A stretch of 64,000 bases of DNA from Cepaea nemoralis (Eukaryota > Mollusca > Gastropoda > Stylommatophora > Helicidae), in NCBI GenBank assembly GCA_014155875.1, contig JACEFZ010016111.1:873501-937500 (forward strand). The letters run 5' to 3'. The notes beneath the pieces are model-generated. The model did no database searches. It had not been told where the DNA came from and saw only the letters and a program-made list of their open reading frames with translations. The translations under genes were made by a program, and so were the position numbers. Numbering within the stretch: the first letter of the stretch is position 1; every line of letters starts with the position of its first letter. This document shows positions 44,590 to 56,510 of the stretch, in pieces.

Positions 44590-46798
44590 GTCAGACACCT
44601 CTACATCAAAGAGAGAGCTACCTAAGACTATAAGCTGCATCTACATTAGAGGGAGGACTGCGAAAGGCTATAAACTACCTCTACATGAGAGGAGGGTCTA
44701 CACAAAACTATAAGCTACCTCTACATGAGAGGAGGGTCTACACAAGACTATAAGCTACCTCTATATAAGAGGAGGGTCTACACAAAACTATAAGCTACCT
44801 CTACATGAGAGGAGGGTCTACACAAGACTATAAGCTACCTCTATATAAGAGGAGTGTCTACACAAGACTATAAGCTACCTCTATATAAGAGGAGTGTCTA
44901 CACAAGACTATAAGCTACCTCTATATAAGAGGAGGGTCTACACAAGACTATAAGCTACCTCTATATAAGAAGAGGGTCTACACAAGACTATAAGCTACCT
45001 CTACATGAGAGGAGGGTCTACACAAAACTATGAGCTACCTCTACATGAGAGGAGGGTCTACACAAGACTATAAGCTACCTCTATATAAGAGGAGGGTCTA
45101 CACAAGACTATAAGCTACCTCTATATAAGAGGAGGGTCTACACAAGACTATAAGCTACCTCTATATAAGAGGAGTGTCTACACAAGACTATAAGCTACCT
45201 CTATATAAGAGGAGGGTCTACACAAGACTATAAGCTACCTCTATATAAGAAGAGGGTCTACACAAGACTATAAGCTACCTCTATATAAGAAGAGGGTCTA
45301 CACAAGACTATAAGCTACCTCTACATGAGAGGAGGGTCTACACAAGACTGTAAGCTACCTCTACATGAGAGGAGGGTCTACACAAGACTATAAGCTACCT
45401 CTATATAAGAGGAGGGTCTACACAAAACTATAAGCTACCTCTACATGAGAGGAGGGTCTACACAAGACTATAAGCTACCTCTACATGAGAGGAGGATCTA
45501 CACAAGACTATAAGCTACCTCTACATGAGAGGAGGGTCTATACAAGACTATAAACTACCTCTACATGAGAGGAGGGTCTATACAAGACTATAAGCTACCT
45601 CTATATAAGAGGAGGGTCTACACAAGACTATAAGCTACCTCTATATAAGAGGAGGGTCTACACAAGACTATAAGCTACCTCTACATGAGAGGAGGGTCTA
45701 CACAAGACTATAAGCTACCTCTACATGAGAGGAGGGTCTACACAAGACTATAAGCTACCTCTATATAAGAGGAGGATCTACACAAGACTATAAGCTACCT
45801 CTACATGAGAGGAGGGTCTATACAAGACTATAAACTACCTCTACATGAGAGGAGGGTCTATACAAGACTATAAGCTACCTCTATATAAGAGGAGGGTCTA
45901 CACAAGACTATAAGCTGCATCTACATTAGAGGGAGGACTTTGAAAGACTATAAACTACCTCTACATGAGAGGAGGATCTACACAAGACTATAAGCTACCT
46001 CTACATGAGAGGAGGGTCTACACAAGACTATAAGCTACCTCTATATAAGAGGAGGATCTACACAAGACTATAAGCTACCTCTACATGAGAGGAGGGTCTA
46101 TACAAGACTATAAACTACCTCTACATGAGAGGAGGGTCTATACAAGACTATAAGCTACCTCTATATAAGAGGAGGGTCTACACAAGACTGTAAACTACCT
46201 CTACATGAGAGGAGGGTCTATACAAGACTATAAACTACCTCTACATGAGAGGAGGGTCTATACAAGACTATAAACTACCTCTACATGAGAGGAGGGTCTA
46301 TACAAGACTATAAACTACCTCTACATGAGAGGAGGGTCTGTACAAGACTATAAGCTACCTCTACATGAGAGGAGGGTCTATACAAGACTATAAACTACCT
46401 CTACATGAGAGGAGGGTCTATACAAGACTATAAACTACCTCTATATGAGAGGAGGGTCTATACAAGACTATAAGCTACCTCTACATGAGAGGAGGGTCTA
46501 TACAAGACTATAAACTACCTCTACATGAGAGGAGGGTCTATACAAGACTATAAACTACCTCTACATGAGAGGAGGGTCTATACAAGACTATAAGCTACCT
46601 CTACATGAGAGGAGGGTCTATACAAGACTATAAGCTACCTCTACATGAGAGGAGGGTCTATACAAGACTATAAACTACCTCTACATGAGAGGAGGGTCTA
46701 TACAAGACTATAAGCTACCTCTACATGAGAGGAGGGTCTATACAAGACTATAAGCTACCTCTATATAAGAGGAGGGTCTACACAAGACTGTAAGCTAC
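44590..46798. repeat. 40-bp satellite-like array, about 55 copies
   Basis: Unit TCTACACAAGACTATAAGCT ACCTCTACATGAGAGGAGGG. Variants ATGAG/ATAAG and CACAAG/TATAAG (TCTACAC versus TCTATAC) form blocks: the left half is rich in ATATAAGA units, the right half in TCTATACAAG units. Continues in degenerate form after the LTR to about 47660. Confidence 0.95.
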
Positions 46799-47239
46799 TG
46801 TAACAGTACAGCGAAGTAACGGTGAACTGGCAATAACTCCAAGACAGTTCTTTCTTCATATTACTTTATTCCTAATCAACGGAGATAGGTTATAACAAAC
46901 CATCAATCAAGCCAGATGTTGCCCAGTTAAATCATACGTCCATATCGAAGGATGGGTCGTTCACAACTCACCTTGTTTCTACTATCCTCGTCATCGGACA
47001 ACCCATCCTAACTACCCTATGTTATGGTGCTTGACCGTGCCCTACTTCCCTATAGACTATGCACACCTCGTTGCCCCTTCTTCCTATTCCTAATTCTGTT
47101 ACATTTCCTCCCTTTCTTCAATCAAGACTTTTCCCTGAAAAGTCTTGAACCTTACTATAATTTCCAGCTAAAAAAATCTAAGTAAAATAACCTACAAGTT
47201 TTTAACTCATATCACTGCCCCATCATTTCTTTAATTACA
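46799..47239. mobile_element. Probable solo LTR within the 40-bp array
   Basis: 441 bp starting TGTAACAG and ending TAATTACA (TGTAA...TTACA inverted ends), flanked by AGCTAC on both sides (46793-46798 and 47240-47245), a 6-bp exact direct repeat. The array stops at one edge and resumes at the other. TGTAAC starts and TTACA ends are common in Gypsy-type LTRs (inference). No internal region. Confidence 0.68.
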
Positions 47240-47660
47240 AGCTACCCCTACAGGATGACAACACAAGACAATAAGCTAACTCTACATGAGAGGGGGGAAC
47301 TACACAAGACTATAACCTACCCCTACAGGATGACAACACATGACTATAAGCTACCTCTACATGACAGCAAGGGCTACACAAGACTATAAGCTACCTCTAC
47401 ATGAGAGGGGGGAACTACACTACCTACCCCTATAGGAGGACAACACAAACAAACTTTATTTTCAAAAGGTCACAAATTGGGCACACAGGCCCGTCTTAGG
47501 GTTTACACAAAACTATAAGTTACCTCTACACGGGAGAGGGGACCTACACAAGACTACAAGCTACCCCTACAGAGGCCAACACAATACTATAAGCTACCTC
47601 TTGACCGCAGGAAACTAAAGGAAGAAATGCTCATAACTGTGAGCTACCTCTACTTTTTAG
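47240..47660. repeat. Degenerate continuation of the 40-bp array
   Basis: CTATAAGCTACCTCTACATG and related blocks recur with insertions such as GGGGGGAACTACACAAGAC. Confidence 0.8.
47449..47512 (-). repeat. LINE 3' end scrap with AATAAA
   Basis: Minus strand: GCCTGTGTGCCCAATTTGTG, ACCTTTTGAAAATAAAGTTT GTTTGTG, the kind of terminal sequence found at the 3' end of many L1/RTE-like elements. Short; could be chance. Confidence 0.4.
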
Positions 47661-48799
47661 ACTAGGAAAGAGTAGAACAGGATAGGAAAGGGTTATACAA
47701 GACCATAAAATTATTCCACCAGGATAAAACAGAGAAGAGAAAAGACTTCAATAGTGACAAATAACATTATTAATGGTTGCATCTGTGATAATTTAATAAC
47801 AGAGAAACTCTTAGATCAAATGATAACAAGATGGTACATAACTGTATTAAATGACATCATCAAGGATAGTCTGATGCGCTGTCAGTCTCCTTACCTCTTG
47901 ACTTCTACTGGGAGAGACTGAGCACTTATGGACTTGTCTGATTGCAATAATGTTATTTCTTAATCTTAGGTGGCCTGTGTCTATGTTGTATACCAGAAGG
48001 TGTGTTCAGTGAACTATTCCCATGCCTATGTCAGAAAGTAGCCAGCCTCTATACACCAGATGTTCAGCACTATGAACCATGACACAACTATGTTACATCA
48101 GAAGCCAATTGATCAGGGTGTTGAGTCTCCTGGCTTTTATCCACTCAATGAATATCTTCAGCAAGCCAACCCTCTCATTCATTGTATTTTTAAGATTTAC
48201 TGCAGTTCCAGTGTTAATCATTGTTTCACTCTGAACTGCTACTAGCTGTTTCATCTTCGTTGTCTGTCAAGTTTTTGTTGATTTTTAGTCCGTTTTTCAT
48301 TACTGATATTTTTATATTTTCATGTAGTGTTTCTCATGCAGTTGTGCCAGTTTGTGTTTGTTTTTCTGTGCTGACAAAGGCTTTAACCGCACCATCCATT
48401 ATGTAATTTGTGTTCATGTTCTAGTAAAGCTTACAGTCTGCTTCTCATTTTCTGGTGATTCATTCAACCCAATGAGTACCTAATGTTGCCTTCAGATGTA
48501 TATCACTGTTTGATGAAAAACTTACACATGACTTAAATAAATTAAACCAGCAGAATGCAGTTTCATTTTGCACAAATTCTTTTAACAGCATCAAAGATGC
48601 TTTCAAATGAGTCCCTCCACTTCAACAACTGCAACCACTGAAGTGAAGTAGATATCCCTGGCACAACCATTAATTCTTGCTCTGGTCACCCACTTGTCTT
48701 ATCTTGAAGAGGTATCTCATTCTCAAATGGTAGTTCTATAACTGGAAGGGCTCAGTGCCCAACAGTTTCTTCTGTGGCCTATAACTTACTCATTTGGTC
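47661..48799. other. Intronic region, one LINE A-like scrap
   Basis: About 47900-47945 reads GGGAGAGACTGAGCACTTAT then GGACTTGTCTGATTGCAATA, resembling the last 50 bp of LINE A (GAGGATCTGAGCACCTATGG). Nothing else recognised. Confidence 0.45.
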
Positions 48800-49495
48800 A
48801 AATTTGTATATATATATATATATATATATATACACTAGCTGACCCGGCCCGGCTTCGCCCAGACCCTGGTGGGGAGCATCTCATTTAATTCATATAAGTA
48901 GTCATATAAGTTCTCGTTCCCGTTACCGACTATCTGACTGTCTGTCTGTCTGTCTATCTGTCTGTCTGACCCGGCCCGGCTTCGCCCAGACCCTGATGGG
49001 GAGCATCTCATTTAATTCATATAAGTAGTCATATAAGTTCCCGTTCCCGACTATCTATCTGTCTATCTGTCTGACCCGGCCCGGCATCGCCCAACTCCTG
49101 GTGGGGAGCATCTCATTTAATTCATATAAGTAGTCATATAAGTTCTCATTCCCGTTACCGACTATCTGTCTGCCTGTCTATCTGTCTGTCTGTCTGTCTG
49201 TCTGACCCTGCCTAGCATCGCCTGGCTCCTGGTGTGGAGCATCTCATTTAATTCATATAAGTAGTCATATAAGCTCCCGTTCCCGTTACCGACTATCTGT
49301 CTGTCTGTCTGTCTGTCTATCTGTCTGTCTGTCTGTCTGACCCTGCCCGGCATCGCCTGGCTCCTGGTGTGGAGCATCTCATTTAATTCATATAAGTAGT
49401 CATATAAGCTCCCGTTCCCGACTATCTATCTGTCTGTCTATCTGTCTGTCCCTCCCTCTCTGTCTGTCTGTCTGTCTGTCTGTCTAATCATTTAT
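48800..49495. repeat. Tandem 104-136 bp repeat with (GTCT)n, 5 copies
   Basis: After (TA)n come five copies starting CTGACCCGGCCCGGC or close variants (near 48839, 48968, 49072, 49203, 49339). Each has GGTGGGGAGCATCTCATTTA, ATTCATATAAGTAGTCATAT and a (GTCT)n end. TATA-ACTAGCTGACCCGGC is a sequence I know as one end of a widespread invertebrate repeat. Confidence 0.88.
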
Positions 49496-49499
49496 TGGT

Positions 49500-49625
49500 T
49501 GCGGTTAGAGGAAGGGAGAGGAAGAGGGAGAAGGAGGAGGGAGAGGGAGGAGGGAGGAGGAGGAGGGGGAGGAGGTAGAGGGAGGAGGAGGGAGGAGGAG
49601 AAGAGAGGAGGAGGGAGTTCGCCAT
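49500..49625. repeat. AGG-rich polypurine tract
   Basis: Purine-only GGGAGGAGGA-type sequence of about 120 bp; associated frames are low-complexity. Confidence 0.85.
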
Positions 49626-49675
49626 TCCAAATTCATACTCGTCTAGGTTCTGTGATTTCGGTCCTTCCATTGATT

Positions 49676-52600
49676 GTTCTGTGACGAAACGCGTTTATCT
49701 GTCTTGGGTCGTAAGGATCCCGAACTATTTTGGCGCGTCATCGGGGGACTTTCCCAGCTAAAAATAGACTGAGGGAAGCCGATGGAGGAATTACTATCTA
49801 GAATCTTCTCGAAACACTGGAATTCGAGGGACCCGTGAGGCTGGGTATCGCTCTAAATTCTCGTGCAGAGAGATCTAGAAATTCTAGGCGGGGAATGACG
49901 GTTTCCTGAGAAAGTGTCTTTTCTCAAGAAGAACTAGCTTCTCGTGCACATTGAATTGGCACGAGGGGGAAAATTGGCTAAACCTTTCATTCACTTCTAC
50001 TTTGCTCAGAGAGAGCAGACGCCAATTTTGTGTGGCGTCTCACCTCAACCATGATTCGGCTGACTGTTATGGAAAGGAAGCTGAGAAGCCCTTGAACAGT
50101 TCTGAAGCTGACTGGAAATCTGGTTTTCACCATTCAGGTACATCTTTGTTTAAATCATTTAACTTTGTACGTGTGTACCACACGCCATTGTTCTAACCTC
50201 ATTACCTATGCGGATGTCCTTGCATACTAATGAGCAAACCGATCGATAACGCAGTTGACGGCTAATCGTGGATGTGTTTACTGTGTGCTCGCGAATCAGC
50301 TGTTAGGAACGCCGGAATGCGATGTGGGCGATCTGGGTTCAAAATATATGTACCATATATTGCCAATCGTTGCATCTATTAGGTTGCTGTGTTAGAATAA
50401 AACATAGTTACTTGTGCCTGATAGAAACTTAGATTTATGTCAGTCAGTTGCTGAAGCCAGAAGAACGGTTAGAAAACCAGGTAAGTTGGTAGGTGGAGAT
50501 TCAGACAACATTTGTGCTTAGTTACTAAGTAAAGGAAGAACTTAGTTCTGTGCCACCAGGAATGATGTAACTATTGTGTAGTAACTTAATAGTGAATTCC
50601 TTGTGTGGAACACCGGATTTCTGTGGTAAGGTAAGTTTGCTTTGGTGATATATATATATATGATGTGACATTGTGTATATATATTAGGTCATGACATGTG
50701 ATACTTCCTGGAGTAATTCCGAACGCCGAATAGCTCGACGCGTGATACCACTGCGTGCCGTGCGATATACATATGCGTTCTGAAATCTTGTCTGAGCTAT
50801 CTTGTTCTTTCATACTGGCGCTAGTGCGAGTGAATGCTAAGGTGCTGGAAGTATGGAAGGATGCAAGGAGGCTGTATGAGACTGGGGAAATATAGGATAT
50901 GGGGGAAGTGAAAGCAAGTTATGAAAGTATTGGTTGGTAGGCCAAACCAACGATGAAGTTCGGTCCGAGCCAAGGCTAAACCACTTGGGAGGGCTGAACT
51001 GGAACATTACCCTTGGAACATGTGGGGAACATGTATTCTCAAGAAGGCTTCTTGACTCTAAGGCAGAGTCTGATAAGAAGAGTTTGCTATGGCGTGGGCA
51101 GGTGGTCCCACCAACAAACAGACTTGTGTACATATTGGATGTGATCATGTACTATTCCTATATCCCGAGGGATGGTATATTGATCAAGATTATGTTTCTT
51201 AATGAACATTGATGATGTTAGGAACGAGTCCAGGGACTCTTTACCTATTTGTTTAGTTCGATTAAATTAGAACTATAACAGCCTACTATCACTACTGACG
51301 TTAGCGACGACTGGTAGATGATTAGGGATAGGTGAGACCTACGATCAGACTCATCATTCTGATTTCTTGCTCTGTTTGACGGGCTGTTCTGTGAGGCCAG
51401 CTGACATTTGTGAACCCATGCTTTACTACTCTCCAGATAGAGATAATGCTTTAGTTATATGCATAACTAAGTAGCATGACTGAGGGTTGAGTAGTTATTG
51501 GTAAGATGCATGTGGACTAATGTTTGGGCCAGTATACTCTCACCGGTCGCTCTTCCTTTTTAGGAGTTTGCCTGTTGAGGAACCAGTCAACTATAATTGT
51601 CGTTGGCAGGAAACCACTTCGTGTGACACAGCGAAGGGTTCAGTTCTTTACTTATCACGCCCGACTCAACCACCCCATGTACCCAATGTGATTCACCATG
51701 CGTGAAGGTTTGCATCAAGAAATACAAGTGCCCTGAAGGTGCACGTGTGGGAAGTGATGGTTTGTGATGTTTTTCTATAGTAGAAGATACTCTGTTTCAG
51801 CCAGCAACATTTCAGCATTTTGAGTAATCATGCTCAACGAAAGGAAACACCTGACCGTATATTATGACGGTGGTTCTGCCTAAACGCGGAAGCAAATGAA
51901 CTTTAGACACTTGAATGGTTCTTTGGACAGCTATAGTGGCAGGTCTTGAGAAGAACTACACCAGCTATTGACTTATGGCAAGTGTTACCAGGTGGAAGGG
52001 ACTATTGATTATGGTCCAACCTGAATTGTTTCCGTGAAATAGATGTCTGATTCTAATAATGTACTGTCTCAGTATGAAGATTATAAACTGTGTTCGAGTA
52101 GGACTCAGTGACATTTCGGTTGCCATATCTGATTCTACAAGCAGTGTGACTGTGAGAGACCACTGAATTGGTCATTGACATATTAGTTCAGCAGTGTGAC
52201 TGTGCTATGATTGACAGACCATTCGATTGGTCAGTGACTACGTATGTTCATCGAAGTCACGAATACTTGGAGTCAAGTCCAGGAGGATTGTCTCCCAACC
52301 AGTGTTGTTAGAGAACTGTATTACCAGTGACTCCGTGGGAGTGATACAGATGCAGTTGGTCCAGTGAAGTGAGGTCCAGCAGTGACTCTATTGTTGTGGA
52401 TCCACGCTCTGGAGATGGAGTGGTCTCCAAGGTTCTAGTCATCTCACTGGAAGGAAGCCGGGTGAGTGGCGGACCGACTGGACGGGACATCTGCATCCAA
52501 TCTACTTCTCAACTCGATGAAGACAACTATATCTCTGATTCTGTCTCTACTCTATCTTCTATTTGTGTAAATAGATTATTCTATCAGGATGTTCATTTCA

Positions 52601-52760
52601 GTTCTATATTCTCAAGGGTAGAATAAACTTTATGTACGTTGACTTGCTCTTTGTATAATGATTGAGTGTGGTCTCGGACGATGCCTAAGTGTTCATTGGT
52701 CCACAGGTGTAGGTAGTTAGTGGGGGTCTAGAATCTGGAGGGGCTTGTAGACATAATTAA
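49676..52760. other. Unassigned 3-kb stretch; weak hints of a decayed LTR retrotransposon
   Basis: A TTTTGGCGCGTCATCGGGGG block at 49730 resembles a primer-binding site region, and an ATG follows at 49781. Good 5' splice consensus sites are at about 50480 (CAG|GTAAGT) and 50630 (AAG|GTAAGT). Near 52620 there is AGAATAAACTTTATG. An imperfect duplication with GCAGTGTGACTGTG lies at 52135-52245. No protein motif is visible. This could also hold unrelated noncoding exons. Confidence 0.3.
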
Positions 52761-52939
52761 CTAATATGAGATCAACCACAAAGTAAAAATGTGTATCTGC
52801 CTGTCCAACCCCTGGGGTTAGAATACACGGGAGTGCCAGAGACACCTCGGGTGTGGTTCACTCTCACTACCCAAGGTGAACTCGTTACAGTAGTCTACAC
52901 GACTGTAGATAACTTCCTTACACATAAAAAGATGAATTG

Positions 52940-53145
52940 TTATTGATATTGCCGTGGCATGGAGGAATATCAGCAGCAGAGTTGATCCAGAAAACCAAAG
53001 ACCGAGATCTACGGAGAGCCATGAACGCCTACGCCAGCCAGCACAGCACTTGATGATGATTGCTGTGTGACGATTCTGTGTAGTCACGTCATTTTCTTCC
53101 CTTTCCCTAGCGTTTTGGTTCGGGGATTCTTTCATCATCATCATC
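52940..53145 (+). pseudogene. LINE C 3' end
   Basis: GGCATGGAGGAATATCAGCA, TTGATCCAGAAAACCAAAGA and CCGAGATCTACGGAGAGCCA match the reverse of 2737-2800 closely. It ends in an (ATC)n run before a poly-purine stretch. Confidence 0.66.
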
Positions 53146-53189
53146 ATATATTTACGCACGTATTATGGGAGGGGGAGGAGGAGGAAGAA

Positions 53190-53332
53190 GAAAAAAAAAT
53201 ACGACAGTTGGCAGCGCTGGAATGAAAGGAAGGCGTGTAGAACATTTCATCTCAATCGGATGGGCCGTTTGCGAACATATAAAGGACATACAGACATACA
53301 GACATATCCACACACATCCTAATTTATATATA

Positions 53333-53340
<8 letters not shown>
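53190..53340 (+). repeat. Dispersed repeat end followed by (AT)n
   Basis: CATTTCATCTCAATCGGATG, GGCCGTTTGCGAACATATAA and GACATACAGACATACAGACAT lead into TTATATATAAGATATATA. I know this layout (CAATCGG..CGTTT...GACATACAGACA...TATA) as an end of RTE-like or related repeats in invertebrates. It may be the partner end of the family at 48800. Confidence 0.55.

Positions 53341-53420
<80 letters not shown>
53336..53420. repeat. (AT)n microsatellite
   Basis: About 85 bp of pure AT, then (AC)n. Confidence 0.95.
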
Positions 53421-53431
<11 letters not shown>

Positions 53432-53439
53432 TTTCATGC

Positions 53440-53580
53440 TGGGTGTTGTAAGCAATCATACTGTTCCACAAATATACCAGTGGTGGTCACTTCCAACTAT
53501 AATTTGTGGTCACTTCAACTATCAGAGTGGTCACTTCAATTATGGGTAGTGGTCACTTCACTATCAGAATACATACATTA
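53440..53580. repeat. About 20-bp GTGGTCACTTCAACTATC minisatellite, left part
   Basis: AGTGGTCACTTCAACTATCA-type units. The same units resume at 57190, on the other side of LINE B. Confidence 0.8.
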
Positions 53581-53589
53581 CATTACATA

Positions 53590-54251
53590 CATTGGCACCT
53601 TGCCGTCTTGACAGACGATAGTTTGTGCTTTAAAAAGGCATAATAACTTTTACCTATGGCGGTAGCGAATGTGACTGATAAGGCCAATTTGTGCTGTAAA
53701 TGTCCGTTCACAGTGGTTGCATGTGAACACGTGGCCATTTCCACCATCATGTCCCGCTTACACACATCTATGTATCGTAGTAGAGGCCGACCCTGAGATC
53801 TCTTACCCATCTGTAATTCACCAAAAAAGATGCCCTTTGGTATTCTACCATCATCCATCCTCCTAAGATGTCCTATTCATCTAAGTCTACGAAGACTGAG
53901 CATGGAATAAACCGTCACACGACCTGATCTTTCCAATACTTCAGTATTTGTGATTTTGTCTTGCCACTTAATACCAAGAATTCTTCGCAGAGACCGCATA
54001 TGAAAGCTGTTTAAATATTTCTCTTGGTGTGAGTAAGTTGTCCAGGTTTCACTGCCATAAAGAAGAGTACTAAGGACACAGGCTTGATAGACAAGGACTT
54101 TTGTTTTGGCAGTAAGCTTCCTGTTCTCCCAGACTCTTTTTCTTAACCTGTTCATTGTTGTTGCTGCCTTACCAATCCGGATGTTGATTTCCTGATCTAG
54201 GGATAATTTGCTATTTACCACTGATCCTAGATATGTAAAATGGTCTACCAT
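53590..54251 (-). pseudogene. LINE B C-terminal part with a C2H2 finger
   Basis: Minus strand: VDHFTYLGSVVNSKLSLD, RIGKAATTMNRLRKRVWEN, VLSTLLYGSETWT, RRILGIKWQDKI, then after a stop at about 53876 [19 protein letters not shown]. Near 53655-53730 a C2H2 finger is readable ([20 protein letters not shown] then RH; spacing C-2-C-12-H-4-H). It ends with [14 protein letters not shown], running into the tail. Confidence 0.8.
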
Positions 54252-54254
54252 CTC

Positions 54255-55450
54255 TAGTTCTGGTCTTGGCCTTCAATCTCTTAGCATTGTAGAGGCCGCC
54301 ATCTGAGCGTGAGTGAATGTATATACCACCATCCTGATCACGAAAGGCATATTTCAGTAGAAGTGAAAAGTATATTCCAAAGAGGGTGGGAGCTAGTACA
54401 CAACCTTGCTTAACTCCACACTTGATTTCAAACTCTTCAGAAGTTGCACCATCAAACTTGATTATACCCTTCATGCCTGTGTGGAACGATTCCACAATGG
54501 ACAGAAGAGTTGGTGGGCAGCCAATCTTCTTTAGTGCCTTGAACAGACCCTCACGACTGACCAAATCAAATGCCTTTGTGAGGTCAATAAAGGCAATAAA
54601 CAGTGGTTGATTCTGTTCACGGCATTTTTCTTGCATTTGTCGCAATGAGAATATCATATCAATGGTAGACTGGTTCTGTCGAAAGCCACACTGTGATTTA
54701 GGGTAGACTTGATCTCCTAGGACTTGAAGTCTGCGCAGAACAATTCTGGCAAATACTTTTCCAACAATACACAGAAATGAGATACCCCTATAGTTGTTGC
54801 AGTCGCTCCGATTGCCTTTGTTCTTGTACAGTGTTATGATGCTTGAATCTTTGAAATCCTGTGGGACTTGTTCTTCTCGCCAGCATAGCTCTATTAGCTG
54901 GTGGATCTGTAGAGTGAGTGTGTCTTGCCCACTCCTGATAACCTCTATTGGAATCCCATCCTTACCTGGAGCCTTGCCAGATGCAAGTTCATTTATAGCA
55001 CACTTAACTTCTGTTATGGTGGGAAGTGTATCCAGGTGGTCAAGAGTTGGTAGAGCCTCTATGGCATTGAGGGCATCATCCGCTAGTTTGGTCTCACTTG
55101 AGTAAAGCTCCAAATAGTGCTCTACCCATCTGTCCATCTGCTGTTTCTTATCAGTGATGATTTCTCCAGTCAAGGTTTTCAATGGTGCACTTCTTTTGAT
55201 CACTGGACCACAGGCTTTCTTTATTCCTTCATACATGCTTCTTATGTTTCCCTTATCACTTGCGATTTGAATGGACTCACATAACTTGATCCAATAATCA
55301 TTTGCACACTGCCTGGCAGCCTTTTGCACATCCTTCCTAGCTTGCCTTAGCCCACTCAGAGTGTTATGCGTTGGTCTATCCTTGTTTCTTAAGAGAGCTA
55401 TCTTCTTCTTAACAATCAAGGGCTGCAGAGTCTCGCTGTTTGCCGCAAAC
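54255..55450 (-). pseudogene. LINE B reverse transcriptase with catalytic motif C deleted
   Basis: Minus strand: GKAPGKDGIPIEVIRSG, LYKNKGNRSDCNNYRGIS, GFRQNQSTIDMIF, FIDLTKAFDLVSREG (first catalytic Asp), GVKQGCVLAPTLF. Then comes SDGGLYNAKRLKAKTR, and the next codons in the shifted frame are LEMVDHFTYLGS. In related LINEs these two blocks are separated by roughly 60 residues that hold the F/Y-ADD box. That segment is missing and the frame changes at the junction (about 54260). The enzyme cannot work. Confidence 0.86.
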
Positions 55451-55487
55451 CAGTCCTACCTCTTATGATCCACAGTGCCGTAAACCC

Positions 55488-56510
55488 CTACGGCATTTTA
55501 TAAAGAGTTTCCTTAAGTTGACCCCACTTTTCATTTACTGTACAATTTTCTGGTGTATCAGTGAAAGCGTCTTCAAGTTGCTGTTGAAACTGAAAGCACT
55601 TTTCAGGATCGTGAGTGTTAATATTAATCCTGGGGCTAGATTTGTGTTTAGCTGTGTAGATTCTCTTTGGTCTCAGTCTAACCCTTGCAACAACCAAAGA
55701 ATGATCCGTATCACAGTCAGCACTGTGGTAACTTCGAGTCAATGATATATGGTTCAGATGTTGTCTCCGTGTGATGATGAAGTCCAGCTGGTGCCAATGG
55801 CTGGATCTTGGATGTTTCCATGTGACCTTATGCATCTCTTTTGTTTTAAAAAAGGAGTTTGTAATACACAGGCCATTACTGGTGCAATGCTCCAGCAGCC
55901 TTTGCCCATTTTTATTCATGCGACCGATGTTGTATTTTCCAAGGCACACTGGCCATAAACTCGAGTCCTTGCCCACACGAGCATTGAAATCACCGAGCAT
56001 ATAAATGTAGTCAGATTTTGGAACTGCCTTGATCACGGAGTCTAACTCCTCATAGAACGAATCCTTCACATCATCAGAGGAATCGAGTGTCGGTGCATAT
56101 GCAGTAATAATGGTGGCAAAACTACAAGAGGTTGCCAAGCGCAGGGATAATAGTCTTTCATTTCCTCCTTCTGGAATTTCAATCATTCCCAGTAGCGAAT
56201 TCTTTACTGCAAAGCCCACACCGTGTTGCCTTTTTTCTGCCTGCCCTCTACCCTTCCAAAAAAAGGTGTAATTGTTTTCCCTGAGTGACCCTTCCTCAGC
56301 GAGGCGAGTCTCCTGCAGGCCAGCAATATCAATGTTAAGACGATTGAGTTCGGCATCAATCACAGCCGTTTTTCTCACATCGTAAATATTGGTAAAGTCA
56401 GTGGAAAATCCTGGACACATGGTTCTCACGTTCCAGGTTGCAAGCCATAGCTTGAGGTTTCTATGTTTATTTTTATTTATACCTGGTGCATTGGTTTTAC
56501 AGCCTGCGAT
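55488..56510 (-). pseudogene. LINE B endonuclease domain
   Basis: Minus strand. The frame is open from about LKLWLATWNVRTM to KETLYKMP-stop. Apurinic-type endonuclease motifs are intact: TWNVRTM (Asn), GLQETRL (Glu), ITAYAPT, LGDFNARVG (Asp/Asn), LDFIITRR and CDTDHSLVV (Asp-His pair). It nicks target DNA to prime reverse transcription in live relatives. The frame ends prematurely before the RT, where a frameshift and a TAG (KR-stop-DWFAANSE) intervene near 55440-55490. The start codon is uncertain; the first in-frame ATG is at 56429. Confidence 0.88.

Noticed and set aside
49951..50196. 81-residue plus-strand frame followed by CAG|GTAC
   Set aside because: Tempting as an exon or gag start, but no motif is recognisable and no consistent next exon was found; kept only as part of the unassigned stretch.
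53165..53611. Plus-strand frame of 148 residues with (YI)n
   Set aside because: It is the translation of the (AT)n microsatellite and the flanking repeat.
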